Below, in pieces: positions 47,219 through 55,173 of a stretch of DNA of 64,000 nt. Source of the DNA: Bryobacterales bacterium (GTDB taxonomy: Bacteria > Acidobacteriota > Terriglobia > Bryobacterales > UBA6623). Position 1 is the stretch's first letter; the number at the start of each line of letters is the position of its first letter. Made by a program: the position numbers and the translations under genes. The notes under the pieces were generated by a model that did no database searches, had not been told where the DNA came from, and saw only the letters and a list, made by a program, of their open reading frames with translations. The stretch is from contig JAPOOG010000034.1 in the NCBI GenBank assembly GCA_026713545.1, forward strand, positions 17,788 through 81,787, read 5' to 3'.

Positions 47219-48574
47219 TCAGATATCGGTGAGGTGTTCGAGGCGGCCGTTCGAGTCGCCGATCACCTCGGGATGCACGCCCATGCGGTCGAGAAGGGTG
47301 AGGTAGAGATTCGCCATCGGCGTCTCGGTGTCGTAGCGCATGTGGCGGCCTGGATGGAGCCCTCCCGCAGCGCGGCCGGCGACGAGGACCGGCAGATCGT
47401 GATGCGTGTGCTTGTTGCCGTCGGCCAAGCCGCTGCCGTAGAGGACCATCGAGTGATCGAGCAGCGTGCCGTCGCCCTCTTGAATCGAGTCGAGCCTCTT
47501 AAGGAAGTAGGAGAACAGCTCCATGTGGTAGCGGTTGATCTTGCTGATCTTGCGAATCTTCTCTTCGTCGTTGCGGTGATGCGTCAGACCATGATGTCCG
47601 CCCGGAACACCGATCTCACGGTAGGTACGATTGCTTCCTTCCCTGGCCAACATGAAGGTCGCGATGCGGGTTTGATCGGTCTGGAAGGCGACGACTTGCA
47701 AGTCGAACATCAACTTGGCGTGCTCGGCGTAATCGACGGGGACTCCGGAGGGACGATCCATCGAGGGCGTGGTCTGAGCCGCGGAAGCCTCGCCGGCTTC
47801 GATCCGCTTCTCGATCTCGCGGACACCCGTCAGATACTCGTCAAGCTTACGTCGATCCGTGGGGCCGAGTTCCGACTGCAGCTTGCGGGTATCCTGTTGT
47901 ACGAAATCCAGGATGCTCTTCTCGTAGCGCTTGCGTTTCGCGCGCGCTACCGGATCGTCGCTGTCCCCCGGTCGTCCAAACAGGCGTTCGAAGACAAGCC
48001 TCGGGTTGACCTCGGGCGGCATCGGCGTGGTTTCGCTTCGCCACGAAATGCTGTTGCTGTAAGCGCAGCTATAACCGGAGTCACAGTTGCCCGCCAAGCG
48101 GCCATGCTCGACGCCGAGTTCGATAGAAGCAAAGCGGGTCCGACCGCCGACCAACTCAGCGGCAACTTGATCTACGGAGATGCCGTTGCGAATATCGGCG
48201 CCATCGGTTTTCTTCGGATGAACACCGGTCAAGAACGAGGCGGCCGCTCGCGCGTGATCGCCTGGTCCATCACCCAGGGCCCGTCCGTTGTTGTGGGTCA
48301 GGCCGGAGAGAAGCATCACATCATCGCGAAACTCGGAGATCGGCTCCAGGATGGTCGGCAATGCCTTCAGAGCGCCTGCGGCCGCGGGCGTCCAATCCTC
48401 CATGATGATGCCGTTGGGAACGTAGGAGAACGCCATACGAACAGGAATCCGATTGCCAAGTCGGCTTGGAGTGGCCGAGAAGGCGGGATTCATCGCGTCG
48501 AGAAACGGAAGCGCAACGGTGGTCCCGATCCCTCGCAGCAGGGTTCGCCTTGAAAGCTGCACTCGTCGAATCAT
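47219..48574 (-). CDS. DUF1552-containing exported protein
   Basis: 451 residues; ATG overlaps the upstream stop (ATGA, 48571-48574). Signal region QLSRRTLLRGIGTTVALPFL with Arg-Arg. DUF1552 features: RMAFSYVPNGI, DDVMLLSGLTHNN, GDHARAAASFLTGV, YGSGLADGNKHTHHDLPVL, and C-terminal NLYLTLLDRMGV. The domain is related to DUF1501 and the alkaline-phosphatase superfamily fold and is nearly always next to a DUF1592 cytochrome, as here. Function not established; probably acts with its partner in the periplasm. Confidence 0.88.
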   Translation of the reverse strand: MIRRVQLSRRTLLRGIGTTVALPFLDAMNPAFSATPSRLGNRIPVRMAFSYVPNGIIMEDWTPAAAGALKALPTILEPISEFRDDVMLLSGLTHNNGRALGDGPGDHARAAASFLTGVHPKKTDGADIRNGISVDQVAAELVGGRTRFASIELGVEHGRLAGNCDSGYSCAYSNSISWRSETTPMPPEVNPRLVFERLFGRPGDSDDPVARAKRKRYEKSILDFVQQDTRKLQSELGPTDRRKLDEYLTGVREIEKRIEAGEASAAQTTPSMDRPSGVPVDYAEHAKLMFDLQVVAFQTDQTRIATFMLAREGSNRTYREIGVPGGHHGLTHHRNDEEKIRKISKINRYHMELFSYFLKRLDSIQEGDGTLLDHSMVLYGSGLADGNKHTHHDLPVLVAGRAAGGLHPGRHMRYDTETPMANLYLTLLDRMGVHPEVIGDSNGRLEHLTDI

Positions 48575-50934
48575 GACATGCCCCCTTCTCCGCGCCGCAT
48601 CCGGAACGGCTTACTCTTGACAATCTCGTAGATCAACCGCGAAAAACGGTAGTCATCCCGGGCCAGATTCCTGACGATCTCATCGACCACCGGTCGATCG
48701 TAGCTCTTCAGGCCACGTCCCAAGGCGTAGGTTAGCATTTTTTCCGTCAGGCAGCGGGCAAAATCGTCAATTTGATTCTTGAGAATCGTCTTGAGCTGGG
48801 CTGGTCCGGCAAAGGACTCTCCACTCGGCAGCACGCCGGAAACATCAAGCAGGAGATCGCCTTCGTGCGAGCGCCAGCGCCCGATAGGGTCATAGTTCCC
48901 CATACCGAAGCCGAGGGCGTCCATCTTCTCGTGACAGACCGCGCAAGCCGGATTCGCGCGGTGCTGTTCGAGCTGCTGGCGCAGCGTTCCGTTGAACGCA
49001 TCCGTCTCTTCCAGTTCCGGAACGTTGTCGGGCGGGGGCGGGGGTGGTGCGCCGAGAATGTTGTCCAGAAGCCACTTGCCTCGCAACACGGGAGAGGTAC
49101 GGGTCGGATAGGAGGACAGCAGCATCACGCTCGCCTGGGTTACGATGCCGCTCCGCTGATCCCCGTTCAGAGCCACTCTGCGGAAATGGGGACCCTCGAC
49201 GCCGGAGATTCCATAGTGACTCGCCAGCTTCCCGTTCAGGAAAGTGAATCGGCCATCGAGAAAGTCGCCGATGCCCCGGTCTTCCCGAAGGACGGTCTCG
49301 AAGAACAATTCCGTCTCGGTACGCATCGCAGAGCCGAGCTCGTCGTCGAACTGCGGGAAGAGGTCGGGATCAGGCGTGGCCAGCTTGATGTTGCGCAGCT
49401 CCAGCCATTGCCCGGCAAAGTTTTCGATGAGCGCTTGCGAGCGGGAGTCGGCCAGCATGCGCGTGACCTCTTCTTCGAGGATGCCCGGATCGCTCAGTTC
49501 GAGATTCGTCGCGCGCTCGATCAGACGTTCGTCCGGCATGCTGCTCCAGAGGAAATACGAGAGGCGTGACGCCAACTCGTAAGGGTCCACGGCGTGAACG
49601 GCTTCCGGGTCATTCGGGTCCGGGTCACGCTCGATCCGGAACAGGAAGTGCGGCGAGACGAGGACAGCCTGCAGCACAACCTTCATGCCTTGCTCGATCG
49701 AGTCACCGTTCGTTTGGGCGAGATCGACCAATCGCTTCAGCGAATCGATCTCTTCTTGCGAGACGGGACGCCGATAGGCGCGCCGTGCGAGGTTTTCGAC
49801 CATTCTTTCGACGCATCCTGGCGGATAGCGGCCTCGATCGAGGTCTCCACAGATGAAGACTTTCCTGTGGCTTTCGGTGAGCGGAGGCAGCCGGGTGTTG
49901 AACGGGCCGCGAATCTCAAAGAAGTCGCCGAAGGCCATGCGGCGGCGCTTCTTGTAGCGTTCGGCATCGTGGTCGGGGATCTGAGTGACGTCAACCAAAA
50001 AGCGGGCTGCCAGCTTGTGAGCCCCCCTTGGGAGCGTGACGGTGACCTCGGTCGGCGCCTTGTTGTAGTACTGCGATTGAACACTGAAGACCTTGATGCG
50101 CTCGCCGTCGATGGTGAACTCGTAGGGCAATGGTTCCGGCTGCGCCGGATCGGGGTTCTCCGGGGTGGGCATCGGAGGTTGGCGGCGGTCAATGGCGCGA
50201 ACTCCGATCATGTAGTCGGCGTCTCTAGGAAAGTCATGCGTGACCTCCATCGCGCCCTCCTGCGAATACTCGATCAGCCCTTTGTCATGCTCAATTCTCG
50301 GCGCCAGATACTTCTCCAGCGACGGCTCAAGACGTCGCTCGGCGACGATCGCCTTGTCAGCAACGACCTCGGCCGCGGCCATGTATTTCTCCATCAAGAC
50401 CGGAGAGATCGACAAGACATCGCCGATATTGTCGAAGCCGTAGCCGGAGTCATCAGCGGGAAAATCGTCGGCAGGCCGGAAATCGATTCCCAGCAGGTCG
50501 CGCACCGTATTGTTGTATTCCTGGCGGTTCAGGCGGCGGACGGTGACGCGTCCCGGGTCATCTTCGCGTTGTGTCTTGGCCTCCCGGCGCCTTGCAAGCC
50601 ACTGGATGACCTTGTCGACATCGGCGCGCGGGGGCCGGGGACGACCCTTGGGCGGCATCATGCCGGCGCGCAGCATGCCGGCCGCCTTCTCCCAGATCAG
50701 AGGGTTGCCGGTCAGAGCGTTCTCGGCGTCGTCAACGCTCTCGAAGTCAATGCCGCCCGTGCGAAGCTCGGCATTGTGGCAGGCAACGCAATGAGTTTGC
50801 AGGAAGGGCTTTACGCGCGTACTGAAATCGGCTATTGAAGAGCTGTCCGTGACGGCCGCTGAAGCGGCAAGGGCCAAGAACGCAGCCAACAACCACGGCG
50901 CGCTGCGAAACAAGGTGCGGAACCTGCACCACAT
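48571..50934 (-). CDS. DUF1592/DUF1587-type planctomycete cytochrome c protein
   Basis: 787 residues from ATG 50934; TAATTT ends 7 nt upstream. Signal peptide with LLAAFLALAASAA. A haem c site CVACHNAE near residue 51 (CxxCH), DUF1587 with VRRLNRQEYNNTVRDLLG, the DUF1592 region with LASRLSYFLWSSMPDERL, DUF1588 with TRTSPVLRGKWLLDNI, a second CxxCH (CAVCH, in ANPACAVCHEKMDALGFG), and a DUF1585 end with DEIVRN. A large periplasmic cytochrome paired with the downstream DUF1552 gene. Known pair in Planctomycetes, Verrucomicrobia and Acidobacteria; substrate unknown. Confidence 0.9.
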   Translation of the reverse strand: MWCRFRTLFRSAPWLLAAFLALAASAAVTDSSSIADFSTRVKPFLQTHCVACHNAELRTGGIDFESVDDAENALTGNPLIWEKAAGMLRAGMMPPKGRPRPPRADVDKVIQWLARRREAKTQREDDPGRVTVRRLNRQEYNNTVRDLLGIDFRPADDFPADDSGYGFDNIGDVLSISPVLMEKYMAAAEVVADKAIVAERRLEPSLEKYLAPRIEHDKGLIEYSQEGAMEVTHDFPRDADYMIGVRAIDRRQPPMPTPENPDPAQPEPLPYEFTIDGERIKVFSVQSQYYNKAPTEVTVTLPRGAHKLAARFLVDVTQIPDHDAERYKKRRRMAFGDFFEIRGPFNTRLPPLTESHRKVFICGDLDRGRYPPGCVERMVENLARRAYRRPVSQEEIDSLKRLVDLAQTNGDSIEQGMKVVLQAVLVSPHFLFRIERDPDPNDPEAVHAVDPYELASRLSYFLWSSMPDERLIERATNLELSDPGILEEEVTRMLADSRSQALIENFAGQWLELRNIKLATPDPDLFPQFDDELGSAMRTETELFFETVLREDRGIGDFLDGRFTFLNGKLASHYGISGVEGPHFRRVALNGDQRSGIVTQASVMLLSSYPTRTSPVLRGKWLLDNILGAPPPPPPDNVPELEETDAFNGTLRQQLEQHRANPACAVCHEKMDALGFGMGNYDPIGRWRSHEGDLLLDVSGVLPSGESFAGPAQLKTILKNQIDDFARCLTEKMLTYALGRGLKSYDRPVVDEIVRNLARDDYRFSRLIYEIVKSKPFRMRRGEGGMS

Positions 50935-51039
50935 GGGAAGAAAATTACGAGCCAGATAGAGGTTGCCCAGGTTGCTACAAGGCTAAACGTCTGATGGCAA
51001 AACTGTCAAGAAAAGGGGACGCACCCGCTCTGCTTTCAT

Positions 51040-52098
51040 TCAGATCACCTTGCAGGCCTTGAGCAGCGCCTCGTGGGTGATGAGATCGTGTTCCATCGAG
51101 TACGTGGGGCGGTCTCCCTGGCGGATGACCCGGGACAACTCGGCGAAGTCTCCCTCGAAAGGAGGCCCTTGCGGACGCGGCATCTCGATCTTCTGGAAAC
51201 CCGCTCTGTAAGGGCCGGCGGGCTCCTTGAGATCGACCATCAGACGATACGGCGAGAACGGCCGCACCGTTGCGGTGCCATTCGTGCCGAGGATTTCAAA
51301 GGTGCGATAGTTTCCACCGTTGGGCTGCTGAGCGGCCACGTACACCTCGGCCATGGCGCGCTCGAATTCGAAGATCGCCATGGTGTTGTCTTCCAGCGAG
51401 TCTTCGATCGGCGCATCGTGGCGAATCCAGCTTGTGATCGTTTTCGGCTTGCCGAGCACGTCGACGATACGGTCGATCATATGGCAACCCAGCTCGAACA
51501 TCATGCCGCCGCGGAAGGCAGCGAGTTCTTCTCGGGTATCCCGTGAGATCGGCTTGTTGATCGTCGCTCTCACCATATAGACATCACCGAGCCAGCCCTC
51601 GCGAAACGCCTCGATCGCCGCCTGCATCGCCGGATGGTAGCGCCACTGGTAACCCATCTGGACGATCTTGCCGCGGCTCTCCGCGTTGGAGAACAGTTTC
51701 CGCAGTCCGTCGAGATCAACGCCCGGAGGCTTGTCGAGATGGACCCACTTGCCGGCGTCGACCGCGGATGAGGCGTAAGCAAGGTTTTCCTGCACTCTCG
51801 ACTCGACGACAACCAACTCAATCGACGTGTCATGGAGGACTTCTTCCCGCGAGAGCCAGCGAACGCCGTGAAACACTTCGTGGTCACGGGATTGGCGCTC
51901 ATCCGGCTCGCAGATGCCGACCAGCTCGAACTGCTCCATTTCCCGGACCGCCTGCACCTTGCCCCGCGCGTGGGCATGGCCGATTCCGTAGACCGCCGTG
52001 CGGATCTTCTTCTCTACCGAGGCCGCCTGCAAGGCGCCGGCCGCCGAGGCGGAGAGAAATCCTCGCCGTGTCAGGGAGTAATCTTCGCGCGTATCCAT
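51040..52098 (-). CDS. Gfo/Idh/MocA-family oxidoreductase, exported
   Basis: 352 residues from ATG 52098; TAGAAT ends 9 nt before it and no Shine-Dalgarno is seen. Signal SLTRRGFLSASAAGALQAAS. NAD-binding start IRTAVYGIGHAHARGKVQAV, with VHLDKPPGVD replacing the usual EKP motif (DKP), and MFELGCHMIDRIVDVLG holding the catalytic-region His. Same superfamily as the gene at 17135 but not a close copy. Likely acts on a sugar or inositol derivative. Confidence 0.86.
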   Translation of the reverse strand: MDTREDYSLTRRGFLSASAAGALQAASVEKKIRTAVYGIGHAHARGKVQAVREMEQFELVGICEPDERQSRDHEVFHGVRWLSREEVLHDTSIELVVVESRVQENLAYASSAVDAGKWVHLDKPPGVDLDGLRKLFSNAESRGKIVQMGYQWRYHPAMQAAIEAFREGWLGDVYMVRATINKPISRDTREELAAFRGGMMFELGCHMIDRIVDVLGKPKTITSWIRHDAPIEDSLEDNTMAIFEFERAMAEVYVAAQQPNGGNYRTFEILGTNGTATVRPFSPYRLMVDLKEPAGPYRAGFQKIEMPRPQGPPFEGDFAELSRVIRQGDRPTYSMEHDLITHEALLKACKVI

Positions 52099-52703
52099 GG
52101 CGTTCGAATTCTAGCACTGGGCGAACTGGTCGAGGCTTGGCATGAAGCGCTTGCAGTTCACAGTCAGTCCACCGCCCGATCAAATCTCCCCTGCCGTCAA
52201 TCGTGGCGAAAAGGAGAATCTGACGCTGCACATCATCCGTCAGGTACTTGCAAGGGAATCGGCTCTACTTCGGCGTCTGTCCGGCAGGGTCCATTCACTG
52301 GTTCCCGGAATCACCCTATAGAAAAGGAGGGGGCTTACCTGCATCGACCTCGACCGACGCATTGATTGCGGTGATTGCCATCCAGTGCGTCCAATGGAAC
52401 GCCTGGTCGTGGAAAGAAGAGCCGGGGAACCGGGAACCGCGAGGCGGAGCTTTTCTTCAAGAACTACGGCCGGTTGACGAGGCGACCCCGTTAGTATGCG
52501 GCGGAAACTCGCCCTCCAGAGGGCAATAGCGTATGATAGAGATATTCCCGCCGGGGTTCTCCACCCGCTTTCTTGTCCTTCGACGATCGATAGTTTCCGC
52601 TGACCCGGTTGTGGTCAGCGCAATAGGGATGTCTTTACACACAAGCGGCTCAGCGCCCCTCTCCGTCATAGCGCCACGAGCCGAAACGAATAGTCCGGCC
52701 AGC
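52099..52703. other. 605-bp intergenic stretch before RNase D
   Basis: No gene supported; the longest frames have no ribosome binding site or domain. A TATGAT hexamer (52532-52537) could be the -10 box of the RNase D gene, giving a leader of about 160 nt. None of the dispersed repeats occur here. Confidence 0.4.
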
Positions 52704-53921
52704 ATGCGCAAGCCCGTACCGATCACAGACGCGGCCGCTGTCGCGGCCGTGGCGGAATCGTTATCGCAGCAGGAGATCATCGCGTTCGATACGGAGTTTC
52801 TGCGTGAGAAAACGTTCTATCCCCGGTTGGGCTTGCTCCAATTCGCCGACCGCAAGAACGCTTGGCTCGTAGACCCACTCGCGCTGTCGCCGGGAGATCT
52901 CGAACCCCTGCTTGGCGTCTTGACCGACCCGAAGATCCTCAAAGCCGCCCACGCGGCCGAGCAAGATCAGGAATGCCTCTATCATGACTACGGGATACTG
53001 GCAGAGCCGGTGCTCGATACGTCCATCGCGGCGGCGCTTACGGGTTCAGGTGATCAAATCGGGCTGGGGGCGTTGCTGAGGAAGCTGTTGGACATCCAAT
53101 TGCCCAAAGGCCACACCCGGACCAATTGGACAAGACGTCCGCTGCCGCCGGCGATGGCGGAGTACGCCGTCGGAGACGTGAAGCACCTTGTGCGTGCCGC
53201 CGACTTGCTTCTGGCCGACCTCGACAAGTCCGGCCGCCGCGAATGGGCCATGACCCTCTCTGCCGCATTCGCCGACCCTCGCCGTTACGAGCCGGACCCG
53301 GATGCGATCGCGTCTCGCATCGCATCGGGCCGCAGCGCGGGCTCAGTGACATATGCCGTGCTCCGCGAACTCGTCGGCTGGAGAGAAAACAAGGTACGGA
53401 AGTCTGATATCCCCCGCCGCTGGGTCGCCGAAGACAGCGTTCTACTCAGTCTCGCCAAGGCGAGGCCAGCGAACCTTGAAGAGTTGTCGCATTTCCGAGG
53501 GTTCGGAGCCAAACTGCTTCAGAAAGAGGGCCAAGCGATTCTCGATGCGATCCAGCGCGGAAAAGACCTGCCCCCGGAAAACCGCCCGACGCCACCGCGC
53601 AAGACGCAACCAGACGCCGACGAGGCCCCCGCCGTCTCCGTCCTGAAGTGTTTCCTGAACCTGCTGTCACGAGAGCACAAAGTACCGGCCCGCTACGTGA
53701 TCGAGCCGGATGACGTGATCAAGCTTCTGCGGGGCCGCTTCCGGAGCGCCGGCGAGCTTGCCGATTCGGGGTTGCTGAAACCAGGGGTCCCCGAAGAGAT
53801 CGGGGAAGCACTGATGGAAGTGCTGAACGGCCGTCAAGCGCTTACTTTCTCGAAAGGCCGCGTGCAGTACATCGAAGTTTCCACCGGCCAGACCACACGC
53901 CAGACGCTATCGCGACACTGA
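52704..53921 (+). CDS. rnd: ribonuclease D
   Basis: 405 residues. Start chosen at ATG 52704 (MRKPVPITDAAAVAAV), where the RNase D domain begins; 57 upstream codons are open but not protein-like. DEDD exonuclease motifs: IIAFDTEFLREKTFYPRLG (D,E), the DTSIAA Asp, and AEYAVGDVKHLV (Tyr and Asp). The HRDC domain follows (VLRELVGWRENKVRKSDIPR, LEELSHFRGF) and a C-terminal extension. A 3'-5' exonuclease maturing tRNAs and other stable RNAs. Stop TGA is the first triplet of R6. Confidence 0.9.
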   Translation: MRKPVPITDAAAVAAVAESLSQQEIIAFDTEFLREKTFYPRLGLLQFADRKNAWLVDPLALSPGDLEPLLGVLTDPKILKAAHAAEQDQECLYHDYGILAEPVLDTSIAAALTGSGDQIGLGALLRKLLDIQLPKGHTRTNWTRRPLPPAMAEYAVGDVKHLVRAADLLLADLDKSGRREWAMTLSAAFADPRRYEPDPDAIASRIASGRSAGSVTYAVLRELVGWRENKVRKSDIPRRWVAEDSVLLSLAKARPANLEELSHFRGFGAKLLQKEGQAILDAIQRGKDLPPENRPTPPRKTQPDADEAPAVSVLKCFLNLLSREHKVPARYVIEPDDVIKLLRGRFRSAGELADSGLLKPGVPEEIGEALMEVLNGRQALTFSKGRVQYIEVSTGQTTRQTLSRH

Positions 53922-54195
53922 CCTGCATTTCTCACCCCCCGACGGTCGAAGCACGCGAAAAAAGGCCATGGTTAGTGGATAGTTGTTAGTGAAAACCATA
54001 AAAGCCGTGATTCGTGATTCGTGAAAAACATGGGCGGGGGCCGGTGAACTGGAGAGGCCGTGTTTCGTGACCCGAGGGGTGAAGGAGGCGATTTGGCAAG
54101 TACGCCTGCGCGCCTTTTTCCTTCGCCCGGCTCGCGCCTCGTCCTGACCGCCCTCTCACGCACTCGCCTCGCCACGTGGTGAGATATGCAGGTCA
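53919..54195. repeat. terminal-repeat element R6 downstream of RNase D
   Basis: Left TGACCTGCATTTCTCACCCC (53919-53938), right GTGGTGAGATATGCAGGTCA (54176-54195). The left TGA is the RNase D stop. Interior, in order: GACGGTCGAAGCACGCG, two heptamer arrays, a GTGAAGGAGGCGATTTGGCA module, a CGCGCCTTTTTCC module, and a right module TCGTCCTGACCGCCCTCTCA. Confidence 0.88.
53968..54029 (+). repeat. heptamer arrays H3 (two)
   Basis: ATGGTTA, GTGGATA, GTTGTTA, GTGAAAACC (53968-53997) and GTGATTC, GTGATTC, GTGAAAAAC (54007-54029). The first resembles the first array in R3 unit for unit. Confidence 0.85.
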
Positions 54196-54230
54196 ATCCG
54201 TCTTTTCCCCACGCGGTGAGAGAGACCGGC

Positions 54231-54236
54231 TAGAAT
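54231..54236 (+). promoter_or_regulatory. -10 box of the lipoprotein gene
   Basis: TAGAAT 40 nt before ATG 54277, after repeat element R6. No -35 match at the normal spacing. Confidence 0.35.
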
Positions 54237-54276
54237 CACCTCTTGGCGCTGGCTTGCGGAGGCGTTGGAGGTTCCC

Positions 54277-54759
54277 ATGGTTTTCGGAAAGGCCGGGATT
54301 CGACCGGCAGGTTGTCTCATCGCCGGTGTTCTGGCGATTCTGCAGTTGCCAGGATGCGCGGCCGAGCCTCCCTCGCAGGAGGTGCTGGAAAAGGAGTTCG
54401 AAGAATCACTGTCCGGGGCTGTTCTCGAAGGCTCCTTCACCATCAACGGACGCGAGTCCGATCCGCTACGCACGGAACGCTATGAGATCAACAGCGTCAC
54501 GAAAATTGCCGGCAGCCTCTGGACCATCAACACCCGTATTCAGTACGGCAGCCGTGATGTGACCGTGCCGGTACCGGTGACTGTCGAGTGGGCCGGCGAC
54601 ACGCCGGTGGTGAGCCTCACCGACACGGCGATTCCCGGACTCGGCACGTTCTCAGCGCGTGTGCTCTTCTATCGCGGACAATACGCCGGCACCTGGAGCC
54701 ATGGAGACACCATCGGCAATCAGTTCGGCCGCATCATCAAGAAACCACCGGAACCCTAA
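54277..54759 (+). CDS. small lipoprotein of unknown function
   Basis: 160 residues from ATG 54277, with GGAGG (54267-54271) as ribosome binding site. The N-terminus MVFGKAGIRPAGCLIAG and lipobox ILQLPGC suggest a lipoprotein with the modified Cys at about residue 27. The mature part is a single small domain rich in beta-strands: VLEGSFTINGRES, YEINSVTKIAGSLWTINTRI, VTVEWAGDTPVVSLTDTAIPGLGTFSARVLFY and YAGTWSHG. No domain name can be given. Its TAA stop is the first triplet of R7. Confidence 0.75.
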   Translation: MVFGKAGIRPAGCLIAGVLAILQLPGCAAEPPSQEVLEKEFEESLSGAVLEGSFTINGRESDPLRTERYEINSVTKIAGSLWTINTRIQYGSRDVTVPVPVTVEWAGDTPVVSLTDTAIPGLGTFSARVLFYRGQYAGTWSHGDTIGNQFGRIIKKPPEP

Positions 54760-55022
54760 CCTGCCTTTCTCACCACCCGACGGCCGAAGCACGCGAAAAA
54801 GGCCGTGATTCGTGTCTCGTGATTCGTGAAAACCATTGGCCGCGGCTTGGGGTGGCTCTACCAAGGAACGCCGGCGGGCCGGTGAACCGCAAAGGCCGTG
54901 TTTCGTGTCCCATGATTCGGGAAAAACCTTAAGGGCCGTGTTGCTGGCGCAGGCGGCTCGCGCCTCGTCCTGACGGCCCTCTCACGCACTTCACCTCACC
55001 GCGTGGTGAGAGAGGCAGGCTA
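54757..55022. repeat. terminal-repeat element R7 between lipoprotein and sppA genes
   Basis: Left TAACCTGCCTTTCTCACCAC (54757-54776), right GTGGTGAGAGAGGCAGGCTA (55003-55022). The TAA is the lipoprotein stop. Matching substitutions occur at the two ends: CTGCCT left against AGGCAG right, where other copies have CTGCAT and ATGCAG, so pairing is kept. Interior has two heptamer arrays and the usual right module. Confidence 0.88.
54805..54928 (+). repeat. heptamer arrays H4 (two)
   Basis: GTGATTC, GTGTCTC, GTGATTC, GTGAAAACC (54805-54834) and GTGTTTC, GTGTCCC, ATGATTC, GGGAAAAACC (54898-54928). Each follows AAGGCC. Confidence 0.85.
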
Positions 55023-55091
55023 AAGCTGCAATGCAGGCGACTGCCCCCGCAGAACCCGCCAGCAGTCTCCCGTCCCTGACGGGCGAATACT

Positions 55092-55097
55092 TATAAT
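55092..55097 (+). promoter_or_regulatory. -10 box of sppA
   Basis: TATAAT in ACTTATAATGAG, 76 nt before ATG 55174, with AGTCCTCC just downstream. -35 match weak. The leader is about 70 nt. Confidence 0.45.
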
Positions 55098-55173
55098 GAG
55101 TCCTCCTTGAGAGCTTGCGGATCGCATCAATAATCCGTCAGCGAGTTCTTGCAAGGCGATCGGCGGACCTCCT

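Noticed and set aside
47234..50838. Plus-strand frames of 439 and 414 codons opposite the DUF1552/DUF1592 genes
   Set aside because: High-GC antisense frames; the minus-strand genes carry all conserved motifs including CxxCH.
52533..52703. N-terminal extension of RNase D
   Set aside because: Sequence before residue 58 shows no RNase D similarity; the normal family start is at 52704.
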